NCBI GenBank assembly: GCA_021818125.1
Contig: JAKAFG010000033.1
Location: forward strand, 1 to 13,505
Direction of reading: 5' to 3'
From: Pseudomonadota bacterium
GTDB taxonomy: Bacteria > Pseudomonadota > Gammaproteobacteria > Acidithiobacillales > Acidithiobacillaceae
DNA length: 13,505 nucleotides
Shown here: piece by piece, positions 7,044-13,505 of the stretch
How positions within the stretch are numbered: the first letter of the stretch is position 1
Layout of the letters: the number at the start of each line of letters is the position of its first letter
The notes under the pieces: model-generated
The model's input: the letters and a program-made list of their open reading frames with translations, nothing else
Told to the model about the DNA's origin: nothing
Databases searched by the model: none
Position numbers and translations under genes: made by a program

Positions 7044-7271
7044 TCATAGTTTCAAACCAATGATAATGCCCCAAAGAAGACCATTCGCTGCCGCTGCCAG
7101 TATGTCCAAGGTATTATGGGATAATACCAGATAGGCAGCACTACCACAGAGCACCGCACCGGCAACCCCATAAGCCGTCAAGTCGCGCAACTCTCTGGCA
7201 CCAGGAGTGAACGACCAATTCCATAATCTGCGCGCTATGGACAAAAGGTAGTGGATCAGGCCGCAGCGCAT
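7044..7271 (-). CDS. small two-helix membrane protein, 75 aa
   Basis: No family is recognised. After a basic amphipathic start (HYLLSIARRLWNW) come two hydrophobic segments: LTAYGVAGAVLCGSAAYLVL (residues about 31-50) and ILAAAANGLLWGIIIGLKL (about 57-75). GGAG lies roughly 11 bases before the ATG, a little far. The Ala/Gly-rich helices and the lack of other good frames support a real small inner-membrane protein. It runs opposite to both neighbours and stands alone. Confidence 0.5.
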   Translation of the reverse strand: MRCGLIHYLLSIARRLWNWSFTPGARELRDLTAYGVAGAVLCGSAAYLVLSHNTLDILAAAANGLLWGIIIGLKL

Positions 7272-7704
7272 GCACAGATCACTCCATGGCGGACGTCAGA
7301 TATCCAGTATCTCCCCATATTCAATGGGAAAGTTCCACAATGGCGATCGTGATAAAACGCTCCACATGCCTAGTCTAAGTGTAGTGACCCGGAAGGTATC
7401 ATAAGCGGCTCGTAGCCTCCTGAACAGGAGAATGTCACGTTTTCCCCGTTGAGACCACCCCGGCACCTGCATGCCCGTGAACGCCGCTGTCACTGTGCAG
7501 CATCCGGCGCCCACCGACCTACGGTCATCAACCTTGTTCAACCTGTCAAAATTAGTATACCATGATCAATGGTGGGTAAATTAGTGCATACGGTCAGCCA
7601 GGTATGACGTGTTAATAAAATTTAATGTTGGCGATATTAGTGGAGGCATTGCCTGGTTGGACAAACCAGAGTAATGGCATGAATCAACCAGTGAGGACAT
7701 GACC
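7272..7704. other. intergenic stretch, tatA leader
   Basis: There is no supported gene. The minus-strand frame 7296-7541 lacks a ribosome binding site and domain features. On the minus strand TGGTATACT (near 7553-7561) would make an extended -10 element, perhaps for the leftward membrane protein. On the plus strand a small hairpin, CTGGTT-GGACA-AACCAG (7653-7669), lies in the tatA leader. Confidence 0.35.
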
Positions 7705-7953
7705 ATGGATATATTCAGTCTTCCACATTTGATCATTTTGTTGTTGATTGTTATGGCGCTTTTCGGAACATCAAAAATAAAGAATATAGGGGGGGATCTA
7801 GGCTCCGCTATAAAAAGTTTCCGGCAGGCGATGAAGGAAGAAGAACAGCAGGGACCGCCAAAAACAGCCGGGCCCATGACTAAGGCGATCGAGCACAGCG
7901 CGGAAGCAGAGGCAGGGGAAACAATCGCAAAAAGCCTTCATACCAAATCATAG
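7705..7953 (+). CDS. tatA: TatA/TatE-like twin-arginine translocase subunit, 82 aa
   Basis: TatA forms the variable-size pore of the twin-arginine pathway, which exports folded proteins. The sequence has the family layout: a short periplasmic start (MDIFSLPHL), one membrane helix (LIILLLIVMALFG), the conserved Phe-Gly hinge, an amphipathic helix (TSKIKNIGGDLGSAIKSFRQAM) and an acidic, disordered tail. Ile/Lys replace the more usual LP at the start of the amphipathic helix. I choose ATG 7705 because GAGG lies eight bases before it; ATG 7699 is only two bases from that site. No tatB or tatC is adjacent, so it is an orphan copy, possibly TatE-like or a second TatA. Confidence 0.8.
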   Translation: MDIFSLPHLIILLLIVMALFGTSKIKNIGGDLGSAIKSFRQAMKEEEQQGPPKTAGPMTKAIEHSAEAEAGETIAKSLHTKS

Positions 7954-7961
7954 CATAGTAG

Positions 7962-8039
7962 CTAAACGATATATTTCACGATGTTGGTGATCAGCGCGAG
8001 GCACATAGCCGCGCCCTGCAGCTCCTTTAATGAATCATA
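7962..8039 (-). pseudogene. possible transposase C-terminal remnant
   Basis: A 25-codon minus-strand frame reads YDSLKELQGAAMCLALITNI and ends shortly after. By memory this resembles the segment near the C-terminus of some large transposases (Tn3-like) that precedes a WNT motif, which is missing here. The frame has a stop just upstream and no continuation. This is pattern recognition without any alignment, so it is only a suggestion. Confidence 0.25.
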
Positions 8040-8311
8040 TTTCTATGCAGATATAAGTTTCGCTAATTTCCTGTGCACCAGGTTGCCAGCTCTCCAGCAG
8101 CCATGCGCAGGGACACGTCAGTAACGAATGGAGTACGGTGGCAGCCACCCTCGCCCAGCGCTCGCAAAATATGCCCGGAAACGCGCTTTGCCAGCGATGC
8201 GTCTGCCAAGGGTACGAACGGCATGCCTCATCCGGCATTTGAGGAGGGGTCTGTAGCTTTTTAGTAAACAAGCGGTGACACTTCATGCGCTAACATTACC
8301 GCCGCGATAAA
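8040..8311. other. intergenic stretch without a supported gene
   Basis: Open frames occur on both strands (for example 8073-8264 plus and 8035-8286 minus), but none has a ribosome binding site or recognisable domain. GGAGGGG at 8241-8247 is not followed by a start at a useful distance. The stretch may be further decayed mobile-element DNA. Confidence 0.3.
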
Positions 8312-8375
8312 GGTTGCTGGGCGAGCACCCGGGCTGATGACGAGCCGTCTGCTGAACCCGGCAGGACGACCGGGT
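8312..8375 (+). ncRNA. structured leader upstream of clc, possible cis-regulatory RNA
   Basis: Several helices can form. GGTTGCT (8312-8318) pairs with AGCACC (8324-8329). ACCCGG (8327-8332) pairs with CCGGGT (8370-8375). Inside the latter, CGTCTGCTG (8346-8354) pairs with CGGCAGGACG (8359-8368) over an AACC loop with one bulged G. The first two helices share bases 8327-8329, so they exclude each other, as in a switch. I compared it by eye with fluoride, guanidine-II, manganese and hammerhead consensus cores and found no match. It ends 29 nt before the clc ATG. Confidence 0.35.
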
Positions 8376-8404
8376 CAGGTTATAGACTACCCACGGAATA
8401 AGCA

Positions 8405-9829
8405 ATGGAAAATGAAAAATTAGTCGTGAACCATACCGAATCTGCTGATGAACAGATAACCCAACACAGTTGGAAAAATATACTAGAACTGCCTGCAAAA
8501 GGTAAAAACAAGGCGAGATATTTTATTACGCCGGTTATTATCGGACTTATTGTTGGGACGTTATCTCTAGTTTTTATTGACATAATGGATTTTTTTACAG
8601 GATTGTCTTTGGGTATTGTTGCGCATTTCATCCCTCCGCGCTCGTCAGGTTTTGGTGGGGGAGTCCAGTCGCCCTATACCTCCGCCCCGGGTTATCCTTT
8701 CATGATTCCTCTTGTTGAAGGAACGGCTGGGTTCCTTTCCGGGGTAGTGTCCTATTTTATGATTAAAAATCCGGGGAGTCTTGGTGCCAACAAAGCGATT
8801 CGCGCATACCATGAGAACCCGGAATCCCTCACCTTAAAGGAGGCATTTACCACGCTTTTTACATCAGCTATGGTTCTTGGTTCCGGTGGGCCTTCTGGCC
8901 GCGAGGGCGCGGTAAGCATGGTGGGCGGCAGCGTCGGCGTATTCATCGCCAAGCTGCTCCGGCAAAAGCCCCACGAAGTGCGCGAGGCTTTAGCTGTAGG
9001 GGTCGGCGCGGGGCTGGGAGCAATGTTTAAAGCGCCTCTCGCGGGGGCAATCGCTAGTAGTGAAATATTTTTCAAACACGATTTCGATATCGAAACGATC
9101 ATCCCCGCGTTTGCCGCATCGGCTGCAGCTTACCTGGTGGTAGCCACCAAGGTAGGATTTTCGCCGCTGTTCCGCATAGGTGTTCTGCCGGTACACAACT
9201 TTGAGTTGAGATATATTCTGTGGTTTTCCATTTTTGGTATTTTTTCCGGTCTGATCGCTCGTTTTCTGTTGTGGGTATTTTATACTATTTCTGATTTGTT
9301 CAAGAAGATGAAACAGCCGATCTATATCAGTGCCCTGATAGGTGGGGTCCTGGCTGGCTGCATTGGTTTGTTATCCTCTTATGCCATAGGCAACGGCTAT
9401 GGCTGGTTGCAGTTGATCATGGACCATAAAATCTCCCCTGGGGTATCCGAATTAACGCTTGGTATAATCTGTGTCATTCTGGCCATGTCTCTGATTGCCG
9501 GCTCCGGGGCATCTGGCGGGGCCTTTAGTCCAACAGTAGTTATCGGTGGGCTCTCGGGTGCTTTGTTCTGGCATTTTGCGAAAACGGTTTCCCCTGATCT
9601 CAATATACCCATTGCCATGTTTGTGGTGGTCGGCATGATGGCGGTCTTTTCCGTAGCAGCCAATGCGCCCTTGTCTACCATCGTCATGATCACCGAAATG
9701 ACTGGGAGTTATGGTGTACTTTTGCCCGCCATGCTCACCGTAGGAATAGCAATGATGTTTGGCGGTGAGCATTCGTTATTCAACGCACAGCACGACCATC
9801 GGTCAGCGTCAGGCCATGCCGACTCATGA
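8405..9829 (+). CDS. ClC-family chloride channel/transporter, 474 aa
   Basis: This is an inner-membrane anion channel or Cl-/H+ exchanger with many hydrophobic helices. Landmarks are GSGGPSGREGAV (159-170), with the gating Glu at 167, and GSGASGGAFSPTVVIGGLSG (366-385), the GxFxP motif. Two motif positions differ from the family norm: the selectivity segment that is usually GSGIP reads GSLGA (124-128), and GREGP reads GREGA. No C-terminal CBS domains are present, which is common in bacterial members. GGA eight bases before the ATG is a weak ribosome binding site, consistent with control in the structured leader. It could serve acid tolerance or anion balance; substrate is not determinable. 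It converges on the OsmC-like gene with an 18-nt gap. Confidence 0.9.
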   Translation: MENEKLVVNHTESADEQITQHSWKNILELPAKGKNKARYFITPVIIGLIVGTLSLVFIDIMDFFTGLSLGIVAHFIPPRSSGFGGGVQSPYTSAPGYPFMIPLVEGTAGFLSGVVSYFMIKNPGSLGANKAIRAYHENPESLTLKEAFTTLFTSAMVLGSGGPSGREGAVSMVGGSVGVFIAKLLRQKPHEVREALAVGVGAGLGAMFKAPLAGAIASSEIFFKHDFDIETIIPAFAASAAAYLVVATKVGFSPLFRIGVLPVHNFELRYILWFSIFGIFSGLIARFLLWVFYTISDLFKKMKQPIYISALIGGVLAGCIGLLSSYAIGNGYGWLQLIMDHKISPGVSELTLGIICVILAMSLIAGSGASGGAFSPTVVIGGLSGALFWHFAKTVSPDLNIPIAMFVVVGMMAVFSVAANAPLSTIVMITEMTGSYGVLLPAMLTVGIAMMFGGEHSLFNAQHDHRSASGHADS

Positions 9830-9847
9830 TATGATAAATTTATGAGG

Positions 9848-10396
9848 TTATGGCCGGATATCGATAGCGCTGCCGCTGCCACTGCCGCCAACCGTATGGA
9901 CATGCAATATGTTGGCAGACGTTTGGGATAATAGATTCTGCTCATAGCGTGAAATGGCTTCGCGGTCCTCGCATATCTGTAAGGTGATGGAAACGCTTCC
10001 GGTAATCGCTGCGTGTATCGGACACTGATGCAGCATTCTGATCAGGATCACTTCATCATCGGGCGATAATTGCAATGGTAATGTCAAGGTGATGTTGATC
10101 TCATCAATCCGCACTGCGCCAGTAGTTTTTACGGCCGTGCAGAGGCTTATCAAGCAGATTGCCCTTAAGTCCCGTCGCTCCAGAAACCGTAACGTCAGTT
10201 CCACGAGGCATTGACCAAGAGCCATATTGAGCAAATGCAATGGGGTGAGTTGTATATCAGGCAAGTAAAGGTTTAAGGATGTATTTTCAGAATCGTCCAG
10301 TCGGCATGCTGTAATATTACGCTCACCGTCCTTAAAAATATGAACTACAGTCTTTTTCCTGTTCATTGGATGCTCCGGGTTCCCGTAATAAGACAT
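9848..10396 (-). CDS. OsmC-like family protein, 182 aa
   Basis: OsmC/Ohr proteins reduce organic peroxides with two cysteines, or serve related thiol or persulfide chemistry. The family pattern is visible: PLHLLNMALGQCLVELTLRFLE with Cys63 on the central helix, an amphipathic strand RIDEINITLTLPLQL, and MLHQCPIHAAI with Cys125 in the CPIH motif. The C-terminus ends in an unusual GGSGSGSAIDIRP tail. The annotated ATG overlaps the cbiX stop by one base (TGATG). A second ATG at codon 11 (10366) is possible. As the last gene of a sulfate-activation/siroheme cluster it may protect or handle reactive sulfur species, which is inference. Confidence 0.8.
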   Translation of the reverse strand: MSYYGNPEHPMNRKKTVVHIFKDGERNITACRLDDSENTSLNLYLPDIQLTPLHLLNMALGQCLVELTLRFLERRDLRAICLISLCTAVKTTGAVRIDEINITLTLPLQLSPDDEVILIRMLHQCPIHAAITGSVSITLQICEDREAISRYEQNLLSQTSANILHVHTVGGSGSGSAIDIRP

Positions 10397-10749
10397 CAGG
10401 TCAGAGCAGTTAAAGCTGCCCGTAATACCTCTTCATGGAGCCCCAGTGGCCCGTCCATACGGATGTGCATACCAGGGATCATCACCACATCCAGCAGACG
10501 CGGAAGGTCTTCCCGGAGATGGCGTCCTCGGCTCCAGAACAGAGGGGATATTCTGAAATTCCTGATCCCGCGGCCATATTCCTCTTGAATGGCGTCCGTC
10601 AGCATGGGGTGCCACAGTTCTAGATAGCATAAACGGATAAGGCGTTCCGGATGGATTGCCTTCAAGTCGGTCTCCAGGATTTCAAACGGAAGGCGCCATT
10701 CTGGATCACGGGATCCATGCGCAAGCAGCAAATGGGCTTCCCTAGTCAT
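10396..10749 (-). CDS. cbiX: single-domain CbiX/SirB-type sirohydrochlorin chelatase, 117 aa
   Basis: This small chelatase inserts metal (Fe for siroheme, Co or Ni in relatives) into sirohydrochlorin. The N-terminal AHGSRDPEW supplies a metal-binding His11, and FWSRGRHLREDLP contains the second His at 77. The length of 117 residues fits the short, homodimeric type, half the size of two-domain SirB. Its ATG overlaps the end of cobA by four bases, and its stop overlaps the next start, so translation is probably coupled. Next to SUMT and cysDN the likely product is siroheme; the metal cannot be told from sequence. No precorrin-2 dehydrogenase is visible in the window. Confidence 0.85.
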   Translation of the reverse strand: MTREAHLLLAHGSRDPEWRLPFEILETDLKAIHPERLIRLCYLELWHPMLTDAIQEEYGRGIRNFRISPLFWSRGRHLREDLPRLLDVVMIPGMHIRMDGPLGLHEEVLRAALTALT

Positions 10750-11567
10750 GCACTGACAACCGCTGATAAATACCGATGTCTTTGGTCAAAGAAGTCATCA
10801 GAAGCGGTGTTCATTCCATGTGATAACCGTTGCGACAGGCGCACCACCTCACCCACAATGAGGATGGCCGGGCTGCCCAGATCCGCCTCGTGAATGGCAT
10901 CGGTCAAGTCGCTTAACTTGGCGTACACATGGCGCTGCTGCGGCAAAGTTGCCCATTGCATAGCGAGCACCGGCGTATCCGGGTGCCGTCCACCGGCGAT
11001 CAATGCGTTCTGAATTTCCGTTATACGGGCCATTCCCATATGGATGACCAGGGTATCTGCTGCCTTTGCGATATGACGCCAGTCCAGTGGTGGGGCATCC
11101 GCGGCCTCGTGCCCCGTTACGAACAGGGCGGATTGGCTGATGCTGCGGTACGTCAGCGGCACGGCGGCACAGGCTGCCGCTGCAAGACCGCTGGTGATGC
11201 CGGGCACTATTTCGTAGTCGATGTTGGCCGTCCACAGTGCCATACACTCCTCACCACCGCGTCCAAAAATAAACGGGTCACCCCCTTTGAGGCGCACTAC
11301 ACGCATACCTTGCCGCGCGGCGTGGATCATCCGCGTCTGAATACTCACCTGAGAAGCAGAGGGCCTGCCGCCCCGTTTGCCTACATCCACCAATTTGGTA
11401 TCCGGTCGCGCCATATCCAGAATACGTGGATTGACCAGGGCGTCATGAAAGATGATATCGGCCGTACTTATAAGGGCAGCAGCCTTCAGAGTCAGCAAAT
11501 CCGGGGCGCCCGGACCAGCCCCGACAATCCAGACTTTTCCGCTGTTACCGTAGCCCCCGCTGCTCAC
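10746..11567 (-). CDS. cobA: uroporphyrinogen-III C-methyltransferase (SUMT), 273 aa
   Basis: SUMT uses two SAM molecules to methylate uroporphyrinogen III at C-2 and C-7, giving precorrin-2. The SAM-binding start VGAGPGAPDLLTLKA (15-29), RLKGGDPFIFGRGGEE (92-107), VPGITS (121-126), PLTYR (137-141) and TGHE (151-154) are all present. Length is that of single-function SUMT, without the CysG dehydrogenase/chelatase half, whose chelatase role may be filled by the overlapping small chelatase gene. The start is GTG 11567 with GGAGGG nine bases before it. A GC hairpin (11581-11596) sits just upstream of the ribosome binding site. The 105-nt gap to cysN is the largest within the cluster. Confidence 0.92.
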   Translation of the reverse strand: MSSGGYGNSGKVWIVGAGPGAPDLLTLKAAALISTADIIFHDALVNPRILDMARPDTKLVDVGKRGGRPSASQVSIQTRMIHAARQGMRVVRLKGGDPFIFGRGGEECMALWTANIDYEIVPGITSGLAAAACAAVPLTYRSISQSALFVTGHEAADAPPLDWRHIAKAADTLVIHMGMARITEIQNALIAGGRHPDTPVLAMQWATLPQQRHVYAKLSDLTDAIHEADLGSPAILIVGEVVRLSQRLSHGMNTASDDFFDQRHRYLSAVVSA

Positions 11568-11580
11568 AGGTGGGGCCCTC

Positions 11581-11596
11581 CGGCGGTCAGCCGCCG
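11581..11596. promoter_or_regulatory. GC hairpin before the cobA ribosome binding site
   Basis: CGGCGG-TCAG-CCGCCG forms a perfect 6-bp GC stem with a four-base loop. On the minus strand it lies a few bases before GGAGGG of the cobA start. No U-run follows, so it is not an intrinsic terminator. It may set the relative expression of cobA in the cysDN transcript, for example by pausing or processing. Confidence 0.3.
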
Positions 11597-11672
11597 CCGT
11601 TGACCAGTTGATCCGGCGTCCTGCGTGGGAGGCCGCGCGAGCCCATGTCCCATACCTCGGGAAGCAGTGTTT

Positions 11673-13025
11673 TTAATGTTCGGATACATTTCCCACCCCG
11701 GAGTCGTCAAGATGGATCATCCCGGCCGCAACAGTTTGATGTGTCACTTCGTCGATCAAAATGAACGCTCCGGTTGCGCGGATGGCGTCATATGCATCCG
11801 CAGCGAGCGGCTGCTGCACATTCAGTGTGATGCTGGCGATGTCGTTCAGTCGCAGGGCATCGGCCGGGTGCTTCTGTTGTGTGTTGATATCGAGCAACGC
11901 ATTGATTTTTATGACTCGTGCGGTGACCTGCCGGGTTGTGTGTTTCAGCCAGTAGTTGCGACGCGGATCGAGCGGATCCTCCGACAACCAGCAGACGTCG
12001 GCGGTAACGGTTTTGAGCGGGCTGGCCGGACGATCGGCGGATGCGAGCATGTCGCCACGCGAAATATCCAGGTATTCCTCCAGCAACAACGTTACCGATT
12101 GGCCGACGACGGCTGATTCCAGCGATTGATCAAGCATCAGAATATCTTTCACGGTCGCCATCGACCTTCCTGGTTGCACCACCAACCGGTCACCCCTGCG
12201 AACTTTTCCTGCTTCGATACGGCCCATGTAACCGCGGAAGTCATTGGCTTCGTGGCCGTTGTGGCGCGCCACCAGTTGTACCGGAAAACGCAGCGGCTCG
12301 TCATGGCATGCGTCATAGACGCTCAGAGATTCGAGTAGTTCGATCAGCGTTGGCCCCTGATACCAGGGCATCCTGTCGCCCGCGGTGACCACATTGTCGC
12401 CCGACAGGGCAGACAACGGAATGGTGTGGATATCCTTCAGGCCCAGCCGTTGCGCGAATTCCTGGTATGCCTGCACGATGCGTGCATACACCGCCTGGTC
12501 GTAATGCACCAGATCCATCTTATTGACTGCGACCACGACATGTTCGATCTGTAACAGGTGAGCGATGGTCGAATGGCGCTTGGTTTGCACCAGCAATTCC
12601 GCGCTGCCATCGTCGCCCATCTTCACTTTCGAAACATCGATCAGGATGACGACGGCGTCAGCGGTGGATGCTCCGGTAACCATATTGCGCGTGTACTGTT
12701 CATGGCCCGGAGTATCGGCGATGATGAACTTGCGCCGGGGCGTAGCAAAGTAGCGGTAAGCGACATCGATGGTGATGCCCTGCTCGCGCTCGGCTTCCAG
12801 GCCATCCGTCAGCAGCGACAAATCGATCGCGTCGCCGATGGTGCGCCTGTGCCTGGCGTGCGATATCGCATCCAGCTGGTCGGCAAAAATACCCTTGCTG
12901 TCGAACAGCAGACGGCCGATCAGCGTGCTCTTGCCATCATCTACCGAACCGGCAGTAATGAAGCGCAGCAAGCCGCGCTCTCTGGTCAGTTCCTGAAAAA
13001 ACTGTTTGGGAATGGTCGCGTTCAT
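11673..13025 (-). CDS. cysN: sulfate adenylyltransferase subunit 1 (GTPase), 450 aa
   Basis: CysN hydrolyses GTP to drive CysD-catalysed formation of APS from sulfate and ATP. It is an EF-Tu-like GTPase. G1 is GSVDDGKST (26-34), G2 lies around GITIDVAYRYF (83-93), G3 is DTPGHEQY (104-111), G4 is NKMD (168-171) and G5 is SALSGDN (205-211). Beta-barrel domains 2 and 3 follow. At 450 residues it is CysN only; there is no fused APS kinase (CysC) domain. Its ATG overlaps the cysD stop by one base (TGATG), typical of this pair, whose products form a heterodimer. Sulfate assimilation is the usual role; no dissimilatory marker is visible. Confidence 0.95.
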   Translation of the reverse strand: MNATIPKQFFQELTRERGLLRFITAGSVDDGKSTLIGRLLFDSKGIFADQLDAISHARHRRTIGDAIDLSLLTDGLEAEREQGITIDVAYRYFATPRRKFIIADTPGHEQYTRNMVTGASTADAVVILIDVSKVKMGDDGSAELLVQTKRHSTIAHLLQIEHVVVAVNKMDLVHYDQAVYARIVQAYQEFAQRLGLKDIHTIPLSALSGDNVVTAGDRMPWYQGPTLIELLESLSVYDACHDEPLRFPVQLVARHNGHEANDFRGYMGRIEAGKVRRGDRLVVQPGRSMATVKDILMLDQSLESAVVGQSVTLLLEEYLDISRGDMLASADRPASPLKTVTADVCWLSEDPLDPRRNYWLKHTTRQVTARVIKINALLDINTQQKHPADALRLNDIASITLNVQQPLAADAYDAIRATGAFILIDEVTHQTVAAGMIHLDDSGVGNVSEH

Positions 13026-13505
13026 CAGAAATATCCTGCCCTCTTGCGTTGTTCCATCGATGCTTCCGATGTCCGGTCATCCATCCGGGTTGCACCACGT
13101 TCGGTGATTTTGGTCACGGCAGTCTCGGCGATGATAGCCTCGACGGTAGCGGCATCCGACGCCACCGGACAGGTGCATGAGATATCGCCGACCGTACGGA
13201 ACCGCACGACTTGGGTCTTGATTACCTCCCCCTCTTTGGCCGGGGTCAGCGTGGTCAGCGGCACCAGAAAGCCGTTGCGCAGAATGACCTGGCGCTCATG
13301 GGCAAAGTAAATCGGCGGCAGCGCCAGGTTTTCGCGGGCGATGTATTGCCAGACGTCCAGTTCGGTCCAATTGGAGATCGGGAACACGCGCATATTTTCG
13401 CCAGGATGAATGTGGGTGTTATATAAATCCCAGAGTTCAGGGCGCTGCGCCTTCGGATTCCACTGCCCAAACTCATCGCGAAATGAAAAAATCCGCTCCT
13501 TGGCG
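13025..13505 (-). CDS. cysD: sulfate adenylyltransferase subunit 2, partial (5' end outside the window)
   Basis: CysD binds ATP and sulfate and makes APS together with CysN. The visible C-terminal 159 residues begin AKERIFSFRDEFGQW and contain RPELWDLYN, the conserved RVFPISNWTELDVWQYI, and VGDISCTCPVASDAATVEAI, ending QRKRAGYF. These are standard CysD landmarks. The N-terminal PP-loop (SGGKDS type) lies beyond position 13505. The frame runs open to the window edge without damage. It is the most upstream visible gene of the leftward cluster; any promoter and further genes such as sulfite reductase must lie to the right. Confidence 0.95.
   Translation of the reverse strand, partial: AKERIFSFRDEFGQWNPKAQRPELWDLYNTHIHPGENMRVFPISNWTELDVWQYIARENLALPPIYFAHERQVILRNGFLVPLTTLTPAKEGEVIKTQVVRFRTVGDISCTCPVASDAATVEAIIAETAVTKITERGATRMDDRTSEASMEQRKRAGYF

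Noticed and set aside
7296..7541. 81-codon minus-strand frame as a gene
   Set aside because: There is no ribosome binding site and no domain, and it lies in the intergenic leader of tatA.
8312..8375. fluoride riboswitch or hammerhead ribozyme, because of CTGATGA next to a ClC gene
   Set aside because: The GGNGAUG-type 5' core and CCUAC end of the fluoride motif are absent, and no GAAA follows stem II as a hammerhead needs.
9397..9772. minus-strand frames inside clc
   Set aside because: They are antisense to a clearly coding ClC membrane protein and show no independent features.
11625..12116. 163-codon plus-strand frame and other plus-strand frames across 11625-13426
   Set aside because: They lie antisense to cysN and cysD, whose frames carry complete conserved motifs, so they are shadows of high-GC coding sequence.

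Overview
The window suggests a sulfur-metabolising proteobacterium, perhaps Acidithiobacillus-like. That is an inference from the cysDN-siroheme gene order, the moderately GC-rich composition and the kind of mobile-element debris. No rRNA or marker gene fixes the taxonomy, and no tRNA or CRISPR array was seen.

Left part (1-4520): accessory DNA, mostly dead mobile elements. After a poorly supported ORF and a small leftward hypothetical gene with a tidy promoter and palindrome come two nested relics. The first is a degenerate group II intron (about 1194-2922). Its reverse transcriptase/maturase ORF carries two stops, two frameshifts and an in-frame deletion that removed the first catalytic RT motifs. 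The second is a collapsed Tn3-family transposon (about 2917-4520). It retains one terminal inverted repeat and the C-terminal third of tnpA (three frameshifts and an apparent catalytic Asp to Asn change). A leftward fragment of an IS4-family transposase sits where the rest of tnpA should be.

Middle part (4521-8400): sparse. It holds a leftward exported PepSY-domain protein with an internal duplication, more than 1 kb of apparently decayed DNA (5042-6135) including a possible ruined exported Gly-rich protein, an exported/membrane-anchored hypothetical protein, a small two-helix membrane protein, an orphan TatA-like protein, and a structured leader before the next gene.

Right part (8405-13505): conserved genes. 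A rightward ClC-family chloride channel/transporter converges, with an 18-nt gap, on a leftward cluster read from right to left: cysD (partial), cysN, cobA/SUMT, cbiX/sirB-like chelatase, OsmC-like protein. Junctions are overlapping except for a 105-nt gap between cysN and cobA. CysDN activates sulfate to APS. SUMT makes precorrin-2, and the small chelatase probably inserts metal on the way to siroheme, the cofactor of assimilatory sulfite reductase. The cluster thus joins sulfate activation to siroheme supply, with an OsmC-like thiol protein at its end. I found no convincing complete new defence or mobile system; the best leads are the nested relics, the PepSY duplication and the clc leader.
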